Shown here one piece after another: positions 6,808-12,662 of a stretch of 14,069 nucleotides of DNA (position 1 is the first letter of the stretch; every line of letters starts with the position of its first letter). The notes under the pieces are model-generated. The model saw only the letters and a program-made list of their open reading frames with translations, had not been told where the DNA came from and searched no databases. A program made the position numbers and the translations under genes. Source of the DNA: Verrucomicrobiota bacterium (GTDB taxonomy: Bacteria > Verrucomicrobiota > Verrucomicrobiia > Opitutales > Opitutaceae); contig JAEZUE010000026.1 of the NCBI GenBank assembly GCA_023443455.1, positions 1 through 14,069 on the forward strand. The letters are read 5' to 3'.

Positions 6808-7692
6808 ATGAAGACGCTTTCCACCCTCGCCCTCGGCCTCGCGGCCCTGCTCCACCCCTGCGCGCGCGCGCAGGACGCCGAACCTCCGCCGCCCCGCCAG
6901 ATCGCCGGCGACATCAAAGGCGTCCACTGGACCGCCACCGTCGCCAACCCGTGGCAGGGATTTCTGCTCCTCGAAGAACCCTCGGCCCGCGAATCGAGCC
7001 AAAGTCCCGTTGGCGACGAAGCCCGCACCTCCGCGGCCGATTCCCTCCTCGAATCGGGATGGGCCGTCGCGACGATCGGCACCTCCCCCCGCGCCACGAC
7101 CGGCAACAGGATCGAGACCCTGCGCGCCCTGCGCGACGAACTCGCCGCCCGCCTCGGCTGTCCGCGGCTGGCCATCGTGGCGGGCGAAGGCACCGGCGGT
7201 CTGATCGCCACCTTGATGGCCGAGCGCCACCCCGACGAGTTCCACGGGTTTCTCGCCCGCAACCCGCTCCTGCAAAGCGCCGATTCCCGCGCCCGGTGCG
7301 ACCACCAACCCCGCGGCCCCCTGCTCTTTCTCTGCGACGAGGCCACCCTGCCCGCCGTGCAGGACTACCTCGAACGCGCCGGCAAGAACGCCAACGCCGA
7401 AAGCACGTCACCAACGTACTGGTACCAACCGGCAGCCGACGAGGACACAGGGCTCGACCGCGAAGCCATCGAAGCCCTCGCCGAGTGGATCGAAAGCCGC
7501 GAGGCCCCCGAATCCCGCCCACCCGAAGCCGCCGCCGGTGAAAAGGAGCCGGAGGAGGACACCGCTGCGCTTCCCGACTCCCAGGATTCCGACCCACCCG
7601 AGGCGGAGGAACCGGAGCCGGACCCCGCATCCGCCGAGGAGGAACCGCCGACGGTCGAAGTCGACGGCGAGGACGCCGCGGACGAGCCATAG
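6808..7692 (+). CDS. Exported alpha/beta-hydrolase-like protein, nucleophile lost
   Basis: 294 residues. The start at 6808 gives a typical signal peptide (MKTLSTLALGLAALLHP, likely cut after the ARA at 19-21), so the protein is probably periplasmic or secreted. Residues 40 to about 230 look like a small alpha/beta hydrolase. The segment LAIVAGEGTGGLIATLMAERHPDEF (split over 121-145) matches the nucleophile elbow of the fold (G-x-S-x-G-G followed by a helix and RHP), but the Ser position is Gly128, so ordinary esterase or peptidase chemistry is not expected. Residues from about 231 to 294 are highly acidic and Pro-rich (EPEEDTAALPDSQDSDPPEAEEPEPD) and probably disordered. No good ribosome site is seen. 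It is convergent with the MarR gene. Possible roles are a binding or scaffold protein; the family assignment is by pattern only. Confidence 0.7.
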   Translation: MKTLSTLALGLAALLHPCARAQDAEPPPPRQIAGDIKGVHWTATVANPWQGFLLLEEPSARESSQSPVGDEARTSAADSLLESGWAVATIGTSPRATTGNRIETLRALRDELAARLGCPRLAIVAGEGTGGLIATLMAERHPDEFHGFLARNPLLQSADSRARCDHQPRGPLLFLCDEATLPAVQDYLERAGKNANAESTSPTYWYQPAADEDTGLDREAIEALAEWIESREAPESRPPEAAAGEKEPEEDTAALPDSQDSDPPEAEEPEPDPASAEEEPPTVEVDGEDAADEP

Positions 7693-7700
7693 GCCCGGAG

Positions 7701-7764
7701 GCGAGGCCTCGCGCCGAATCGTGGCCATCGTCGCGCCCGGCCCGTCCGCCAACTGTCGGGCCGG
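7701..7764. terminator. Inverted repeats between convergent genes
   Basis: The 72-bp gap between the hydrolase-like gene (+) and the MarR gene (-) contains a perfect 12-bp palindrome, GCGAGGCCTCGC (7701-7712). It also has an 8-bp all-GC stem, CCGGCCCG/CGGGCCGG (7737-7744 with 7757-7764), directly after the MarR stop. No T-tract is present, so termination at these hairpins is plausible but unproven. Confidence 0.35.
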
Positions 7765-8226
7765 TCAGGCGGAGCTTTCCATTTCCAGCTGCACCGCGTG
7801 CCGGCCGAGCTTGCGCAGCAGCGCGGCCAGTTGCGCCTGTTCCCCCGCCGCCAGACCCGACAACGCCCGGGCGAGATTGCGGAAATGCACCGTCACCGCC
7901 TCATGGGCACGCTTGCGGCCGGCGGCCGTCAGCTCCACGAGGGCGACGCGACGGTCGCTCGGATTCGCCACGCGCCGCACCCAGCCGTGCTTCTGGGCCC
8001 GGTCGACCGCCGTCGTGATCGAGCCGCTGGTGAGAAACAGCTTCCGGCCCAGCTCGTTGACCGGCAGCGGGCCCTTGCTGTGGAGCGCCTCCAGCACCGC
8101 GAAGTCGCTGTCCGACGAGAACCCCAGACTCCGGATACTCCGGCGGTCGTGGGCCTCCACCGCGTAGAACGCCTTCCAGAGGATCAGGTAGAGGTGCTCG
8201 GGGGAAACCGGTTCGGGCGACGGCAT
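7765..8226 (-). CDS. MarR-family transcriptional regulator
   Basis: 153 residues, the usual length for MarR. The N-terminal dimer helix (about 8-35) is followed by the winged helix-turn-helix (about 54-83: LPVNELGRKLFLTSGSITTAVD, with recognition helix SGSITTAVDRAQ) and the wing with the family motif NPSDRRVALVELTAAG (88-103). Long C-terminal dimer helices finish it. Such proteins bind palindromic operators as dimers, usually as repressors released by a small phenolic, oxidant or antibiotic. There is no cysteine, so OhrR-type thiol sensing is excluded. I chose the ATG at 8226 because the domain begins there; the longer frame upstream overlaps the chemoreceptor gene and is low-quality. It lies 31 bp downstream of the chemoreceptor on the same strand, so the two may share a transcript. 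Ligand and targets unknown. Confidence 0.88.
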   Translation of the reverse strand: MPSPEPVSPEHLYLILWKAFYAVEAHDRRSIRSLGFSSDSDFAVLEALHSKGPLPVNELGRKLFLTSGSITTAVDRAQKHGWVRRVANPSDRRVALVELTAAGRKRAHEAVTVHFRNLARALSGLAAGEQAQLAALLRKLGRHAVQLEMESSA

Positions 8227-8257
8227 GCGAGCACCGATGCCGCACGTCGTCTCGATG

Positions 8258-10150
8258 TCAAGAGATCGACAGGGCGGCGCTCTTCCGCGCGTTCGGGTGC
8301 GGCGACACCGCCCCGACTCCGGCTGGCGGCGCACCGCGTTCGGCCCCCGAATCGTGGCCCACCAGCACATCGAGATCGCGCACCGCCGCGAGCAAGTCGG
8401 TCACTTGCGCGTTCATCTGCTGCGCCGCCGAGGCGGTCTCCTCCGAGCTCGCCGCCCCCGCCTGGGTGATCTTGTCCATCTGGGCCATGGCGTCGTTGAG
8501 CTGGCGCAAACTCTCGTGCTGCTCGGTGTTCGCCGCCGCCATCTGCGTGACCAGCTCGTTGACCTTGGTGGCCTTCGCGTGGATCGCCTGCAGCGTCTCG
8601 CCGACCTTGGCCGAAACCGTCGCGCCGCGGGCGCTCACCTGGATCGCGGCCTCGATCTTGCCGGCGGAATCGCGCGCGGCATCGGCGCTGCGTTTGGCCA
8701 GGTTGCGCACCTCCTCGGCCACGACCGCGAAGCCCGCGCCGGCCTCGCCGGCCCGGGCCGCCTCGACCGCGGCGTTGAGCGCGAGGATGTTGGTCTGGAA
8801 AGCGATCTCGTCGATCGTGCGGATGATGCGCGTGATCTCGTCGCTCGACTGGCGGATGGCATCCATCGCCGCCCCGAGCTCGCGCGCCTGCGCCGCGCCC
8901 TCGTCGGCGGCCGCCCGCGTATCGCTCGCCAAATCACGGGTGCTGTTGGCGTGCTCGGCGTTGCGCGCCGCGACCCCGCCCATCTCCTCGAGCGAGGCGG
9001 AAGTCTCCTCGAGCGAGGCGGCCTGGGCGCTGGCCCCTTCGGCCAAAGACTGGCTCGCCTCCGAGACCTGGCGCGCCGCCGAGGCCGACTGCTCGGCTCC
9101 GGAGGTCAAAGTGCGGGCGATCGAGTGCAACGTCGCGGTCAACCGCCGGCCGAGCAGCCACGCCACCGCCGAACCCACGAGCGCACAGACCACGATGCCG
9201 ACCAGCGCGACCAAGGTTCCGCGCTGGAGCGAATCGACGACGCCGACCGCGCCATGCTCCGCTTCGGTGATCCCCAGATCGGAGATCCGCTCCACCGCCT
9301 CGATCAGCCGAATCCCCTGGTCCGACCATTTCCGTCCGCTCTCGGATTCCTCCGCCAGCGCGGCCGCCGTGTCGTCCGCAGCCTGGAGAAACGCCCGGGC
9401 GATCTCCCGGGTCTCCGCGAGCAGCGCACGATTCTGGTCCTGATGCACCAGCGACTCGATCTCCTCGAGCTTCTCGAGCAGCTCCTCGATCAGCGGCGAA
9501 GCCTCGCCGACCATCGCAAGGTCGCGGTCGAACAACGCGACCATGGCGTTGCGGTGCGCATCCCGGGCCAACGCGCCCATCTCCGCCACCGCCTGCAGCT
9601 TCACGAAGCGCTCGCTCAGGACCGTGGCGGGCGCGCCGGCCTTGAAATTGTTGCCCGCCTCCTCGATCTGGCTCTGCGCGAACTCGTCGATCTTCATGAT
9701 GCACCCGTCGCAGGACGCCTCCAGCCGGGCCCGGGCCGTGTTGAAGCGTTTCCGCACCTCGCGCCCCTTGTCCGCATATTCCAAATACACCCGCAACGCG
9801 TCCTCCATGGCGGCCACCGCCTCCTCGTTGTCGTGCAACTCCGGACGCGAGGCCACGAGTTGGCGCAGCTCCGCCGCGCGTTTCTCGACCTCGGCCAGGC
9901 TCTCGCGCCCCTTCTCCCACGCGCCGACCCTGAAGGCATACACGTGGTAGGCGAACTGCAGGCGCGCCGCGATCGTCGTGCGCTCGATGGAATTGGCCAG
10001 CGTCGCCTGCCGGATGTACGCGTCACGGACGGAGAGGGCCCGACTCGATCCGGCGCGCATGCACCAGACGGTTACAGCCCCGGCTATGGCCAACAAGCCC
10101 AGAACGACGGCGAAACCAAGCGCCAGTCGCTTGCTGAAAGTCATGTTCAT
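8258..10150 (-). CDS. Methyl-accepting chemotaxis protein
   Basis: 630 residues. Membrane span 1 is about 9-30 and span 2 about 311-333, bracketing a large all-helical periplasmic sensor (about 31-310, about 280 residues, the size of helical bimodular sensors). The cytoplasmic signalling domain has the conserved hairpin tip IDEIAFQTNILALNAAVEAA (446-465), then RAGEAGAGFAVVAEEVRNLAKRSADAA (split across 466-492), flanked by methylation helices (ASLEETSASLEEM near 378-390; ASSEETASAAQQM near 567-579). It relays ligand signals to CheA/CheW. Odd points: span 2 runs almost directly into the signalling helices with no recognisable HAMP domain, and the sensor contains CDGC (147-150), two periplasmic cysteines. 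There is no CheR-binding pentapeptide at the C-terminus. The start ATG at 10150 puts span 1 at the N-terminus; an in-frame ATG follows two codons later. A sigma-28-like promoter lies upstream. The ligand is unknown. Confidence 0.93.
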   Translation of the reverse strand: MNMTFSKRLALGFAVVLGLLAIAGAVTVWCMRAGSSRALSVRDAYIRQATLANSIERTTIAARLQFAYHVYAFRVGAWEKGRESLAEVEKRAAELRQLVASRPELHDNEEAVAAMEDALRVYLEYADKGREVRKRFNTARARLEASCDGCIMKIDEFAQSQIEEAGNNFKAGAPATVLSERFVKLQAVAEMGALARDAHRNAMVALFDRDLAMVGEASPLIEELLEKLEEIESLVHQDQNRALLAETREIARAFLQAADDTAAALAEESESGRKWSDQGIRLIEAVERISDLGITEAEHGAVGVVDSLQRGTLVALVGIVVCALVGSAVAWLLGRRLTATLHSIARTLTSGAEQSASAARQVSEASQSLAEGASAQAASLEETSASLEEMGGVAARNAEHANSTRDLASDTRAAADEGAAQARELGAAMDAIRQSSDEITRIIRTIDEIAFQTNILALNAAVEAARAGEAGAGFAVVAEEVRNLAKRSADAARDSAGKIEAAIQVSARGATVSAKVGETLQAIHAKATKVNELVTQMAAANTEQHESLRQLNDAMAQMDKITQAGAASSEETASAAQQMNAQVTDLLAAVRDLDVLVGHDSGAERGAPPAGVGAVSPHPNARKSAALSIS

Positions 10151-10172
10151 GGGAGGTGGATGTCCGCCTCGG

Positions 10173-10212
10173 TGTGGGGCCTTGGCTACCACGCTATCGG
10201 CTGTGGGGCCTT
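10173..10212. repeat. 11-bp direct repeat around the chemoreceptor promoter
   Basis: TGTGGGGCCTT occurs identically at 10173-10183 and 10202-10212. The second copy is exactly the spacer of the sigma-28-like promoter and the first covers the expected initiation site, so the pair brackets the -10 element. It may be a regulator site or a chance duplication. Confidence 0.4.
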
Positions 10213-10220
10213 TTCCTTAA
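10194..10220 (-). promoter_or_regulatory. Sigma-28 (FliA)-like promoter of the chemoreceptor gene
   Basis: On the - strand TTAAGGAA (10220-10213) is followed by exactly 11 nt and GCCGATAG (10201-10194). The sigma-28 consensus is TAAAGTTT-N11-GCCGATAA; the -10 matches 7 of 8 and the -35 core 4 of 5 (TAAAG against TTAAG). The element lies 43 nt before the chemoreceptor ATG, giving a leader of roughly 36 nt. Chemoreceptor genes are classic members of the flagellar late-gene regulon. Confidence 0.6.
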
Positions 10221-10277
10221 GCCGCCATTCGGCCAGCTAATGGGGAGCCCGGGGCGTGCCGCCCAGACCGGGCACAA

Positions 10278-10307
10278 GCCACCGGTCGGCCTGGCCCGAC
10301 CGGTGGC
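10278..10307 (-). terminator. Strong 12-bp hairpin downstream of GH4 gene
   Basis: GCCACCGGTCGG (10278-10289) and CCGACCGGTGGC (10296-10307) form a perfect 12-bp stem with a 6-nt loop, about 80 nt after the GH4 stop. On the - strand it is followed by TTGTGCCC, so there is no real T-tract. A second weaker nested hairpin (10247-10273) lies beyond. This is a probable transcription end or mRNA-stabilising stem for the GH4 gene, before the chemoreceptor promoter. Confidence 0.5.
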
Positions 10308-10388
10308 CCGTTGCCTGGAGCTCCGCATCATCCCGAAGAACCGAACGAGCACCCACGCGCCACGTCCCGGGACATCGCCCTGCCTGGC

Positions 10389-12002
10389 CTACTCCGTCGG
10401 CTTGGTCAGGCCACCCTTGTCGGCGGCGCCGGCATTGGCGCGCGCGGCGGCCACGTTCTTCGCCATCTCGGCCACGGTCTTGGTGTGCAGGCGCACCGCG
10501 CCCTGCGTGTCGCGCAGCTTCACGCGGGTGCCGCGCTTCACGTGGTCGGCGAGGCGCTTCCTCGCCGCCGGGATGGCCGCCTTGTACTGAGGCAACCACT
10601 TCGCGCCGGCCACGAGCATCTCGTCGGTCATCTGCCAGACCTCCTCGGGGTTGCACACGGCGCCGACCAGCGGGTCGTGCAACATCGCCTGCTTGAGCAG
10701 CGTCACGTCGCCGTGCACCGCGGCCTCCATGCCCATGAGCTGCACATTGGCGGATACGGAGCACGTCGCCGCGCAGGCGGCCGGCAACGGGCCGACCACG
10801 GGCATCTGCACGCCGTTGCGATCGACGACGCCGGGAATCTCGATACAGCAGCCGTCCGGGAGATTCGGGATATGGCCGCGGTTGATCACGTTGAAATGCC
10901 CGCGGAAGGGCCGCCCGGTCTGGAGCCCCTCGATGATCCAGGAGGCGTGCTCCTCGGAGCGGTTGGAGGGGCCGATCTTCGGCGGCTCCTCGCGCATCCA
11001 GTTCGGGTAGTCGGTCCGGAACCAGTCGCGCGCCTCGGTGCACACGCGCAGGTAGCCGCCCGTCTCGCCGTGGATCCAGAACGACGGATCAATCCACTGC
11101 GCGATCTCCTCGGTGCGCTTGCGGTACCACGGCAGGTATTCGCTGAGGTGCCCGTTGGATTCGGTCGAGTAGTAGCCGAAACGGTCGAGCACATCGAGGC
11201 GCACCTTCTCGGCCTTCGCCAGATGCGGGATCTCGCGCATGATCCGCGGCAGCAGCGGCACCATGTCGTGCCCGCGGAAGGCGACCTTCACGAACCAGGT
11301 CTGGTGGTTGAGGCCGGCCGCCGTCGCCTCCACTTCGTGGCGACTCAGGCAGATCTTCTCCGCGCCCTCGGCGCCCCAGAGCGTGAACGGCGTGAATCCG
11401 GGCGAGACGTAGTCCTTCGGCAGGAGCCCCTCGCGCTTCGCCCACCGCTCGACCGCCCACGCGATCTGGCAATGCGCACCCTGCACGCCGTGGCAGAGCC
11501 CGAGCGTGGGCACCCGGCCGTACTTCTCGCAGGCGAGCGTGTTCATCGCCATCGGGTTGGCGTAGTTGAGAAACAAGGCTCCGGGCTTCGCGACCTCGCG
11601 GATGTCGCGGCAGAAATCGAGCAGCACCGGGATCGTGCGCTGCGCGTACATCAGCCCGCCGGCGCAGATCGTGTCGCCCACGCACTGGTCGACGCCGTAC
11701 TTGAGCGGAATCTCCACGTCGGTGCGGAACGCCTCCAGCCCGCCCTGCCGGATCATGCAGATGATGTAGTCCGCATCCGCGATGGCGCGACGCCGGTCGG
11801 TCGTCGCCTCGATCCGCGCCGGCAGCTGGTTGGCCGCGATGTCGCGCGCGCAGAGCTTCGCGACCATGTCGAGGTTGCGCTTCGAGATGTCGGTGAGCGC
11901 GAAGGTCGTGTCGGCGAGCTCCGGCACGGCGAGGATGTCCTGCATGAGCCGGCGGGTGAACCCGATGGAGCCGGCCCCGATCATGGCAACGCGAATGGGC
12001 AT
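10389..12002 (-). CDS. GH4 alpha-glycosidase (alpha-galactosidase/alpha-glucosidase type)
   Basis: 537 residues, glycoside hydrolase family 4. These cytoplasmic enzymes use bound NAD+ and a divalent metal to open alpha-glycosides by a redox-elimination route. The N-terminal Rossmann motif MIGAGSIGFTRRL is at 7-19, with an acidic strand end ALTDIS (36-41). Then come GDTICAGGL (109-117), the sugar/metal segment NYANPMAMNT (146-155), the family cysteine motif CHGV (170-173, Cys170 and His171) and the metal-binding GLNHQTW (230-236, His233). The Cys motif helps sort GH4: CHSV is typical of alpha-galactosidases, CHGx of some alpha-glucosidases, so substrate is left open; NPMAMNT resembles MelA. 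At 537 residues it is longer than the usual 430-480, with an extra Lys/Ala-rich C-terminus. It probably acts on imported plant-type oligosaccharides. It starts divergently from the Spy-like gene; no transporter is adjacent in the window. Confidence 0.88.
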   Translation of the reverse strand: MPIRVAMIGAGSIGFTRRLMQDILAVPELADTTFALTDISKRNLDMVAKLCARDIAANQLPARIEATTDRRRAIADADYIICMIRQGGLEAFRTDVEIPLKYGVDQCVGDTICAGGLMYAQRTIPVLLDFCRDIREVAKPGALFLNYANPMAMNTLACEKYGRVPTLGLCHGVQGAHCQIAWAVERWAKREGLLPKDYVSPGFTPFTLWGAEGAEKICLSRHEVEATAAGLNHQTWFVKVAFRGHDMVPLLPRIMREIPHLAKAEKVRLDVLDRFGYYSTESNGHLSEYLPWYRKRTEEIAQWIDPSFWIHGETGGYLRVCTEARDWFRTDYPNWMREEPPKIGPSNRSEEHASWIIEGLQTGRPFRGHFNVINRGHIPNLPDGCCIEIPGVVDRNGVQMPVVGPLPAACAATCSVSANVQLMGMEAAVHGDVTLLKQAMLHDPLVGAVCNPEEVWQMTDEMLVAGAKWLPQYKAAIPAARKRLADHVKRGTRVKLRDTQGAVRLHTKTVAEMAKNVAAARANAGAADKGGLTKPTE

Positions 12003-12051
12003 AATCGCGGGAGCAAAGCGCCCGTTCCTGCCACGGCGAGCAGTAACCGCC

Positions 12052-12079
12052 ACGGGGAGGCGGCGTCTCTCCTCCCCGT
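12052..12079. repeat. 9-bp inverted repeat in divergent promoter region
   Basis: ACGGGGAGG (12052-12060) and CCTCCCCGT (12071-12079) are perfect complements 10 nt apart. They lie in the 111-bp gap between the GH4 start (-) and the Spy-like start (+). The position suits an operator controlling one or both genes, or a leader hairpin. No promoter hexamers were identified with confidence. Confidence 0.4.
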
Positions 12080-12113
12080 CCGCCCACCACAACCATACCC
12101 AGGGACACCATCC

Positions 12114-12572
12114 ATGAACACTCCCCGTCTGCGGCTCCCGCTGTTGCTCGTCGCGCTCTGCGCCACCCTCGCGCCCGCCTCCTTCGCCGAAGACTCCGCC
12201 CCGCCACCGCCCCCCACCCAGCAGGGCCCGGGTCCGATGCGCTTCAATCCGGAGCGCCGCCTCGCCCGCCTCACCGAGGAACTCGGTCTCACCGCCGAAC
12301 AGCAGAATGCGCTGCACCCGATCCTGCTCGCCCAGGCCCACGCCATGAAGAGCGCCAACGACCCGACCCTCTCCGATGACCAGCGCCGCGCGAAGCTGCG
12401 GACCGTCTTCCAGGAATTTCGCCCCCAGATCAACGCCGTCCTCACGCCCGCACAGCAGGAGAAGATGGCGCAAATGCGGCCGCCCCGCCCGCGCGACGGC
12501 CGCGGCGGCCCCGAGGGCAGACCCGGCAAGGACGGCAACCGCCCGCCGCCCCCACCCGAGGCCGGCGAATAG
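12114..12572 (+). CDS. Spy/CpxP-like exported LTxxQ-motif protein
   Basis: 152 residues. A clear signal peptide (MNTPRLRLPLLLVALCATLA, likely cut after SFA at 23-25) sends it to the periplasm. A Pro/Gln-rich linker (29-42) precedes a helical domain with two LTxxQ motifs, LTAEQ (59-63) and LTPAQ (110-114), about 50 residues apart as in Spy/CpxP-type proteins. The C-terminal 30 residues are Pro/Gly/Arg-rich (RPPRPRDGRGGPEGR) and probably disordered. Relatives act as ATP-independent periplasmic chaperones or dampen envelope-stress sensors; some bind metals. No envelope-stress two-component system is adjacent, so the role is open. A weak ribosome site (AGGGA) lies about 8 nt before the ATG. It is divergent from the GH4 gene and converges on the DEAD-box helicase gene. 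Confidence 0.75.
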   Translation: MNTPRLRLPLLLVALCATLAPASFAEDSAPPPPPTQQGPGPMRFNPERRLARLTEELGLTAEQQNALHPILLAQAHAMKSANDPTLSDDQRRAKLRTVFQEFRPQINAVLTPAQQEKMAQMRPPRPRDGRGGPEGRPGKDGNRPPPPPEAGE

Positions 12573-12594
12573 ACTTTCGCCCCCCACAAAAACA

Positions 12595-12629
12595 CGAAGG
12601 CGGCCGCACCAAGAGTGCGACCGCCTTCG
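12595..12629. terminator. Bidirectional intrinsic terminator
   Basis: Arms 12595-12609 and 12615-12629 pair over 15 positions with a single C-A mismatch and a 5-nt loop. On the + strand the stem is followed by GCATTTTCC, on the - strand by TGTTTTTGTG. It lies 22 nt after the Spy-like stop and 33 nt after the helicase stop, so it suits both convergent genes. Confidence 0.85.
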
Positions 12630-12662
12630 GCATTTTCCGGCCCGGGCCGGCGTGGGAAGCGC

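Noticed and set aside
8227..8370. Longer MarR start at 8370
   Set aside because: It adds 48 Arg/Cys-rich residues overlapping the chemoreceptor 3' end. The normal MarR N-terminus begins at 8226.
9703..9714. CDGC in the chemoreceptor as a haem c site
   Set aside because: The residue after the second Cys is Ile, not the His needed for C-x2-C-H haem attachment.
10151..10192. Upstream GTG start for the chemoreceptor
   Set aside because: It would add 14 residues before the membrane span and lies around the predicted transcription start, leaving almost no leader.
8225..10240. A 671-codon open frame on the + strand opposite the chemoreceptor
   Set aside because: Low-complexity Arg/Leu/Asp-rich translation with no recognisable domain; the - strand encodes a clear chemoreceptor over the same span.
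10311..12113. Upstream extension of the Spy-like frame across the GH4 gene
   Set aside because: It is the antisense of the GH4 gene. The signal peptide begins at the ATG at 12114, which is the natural start.
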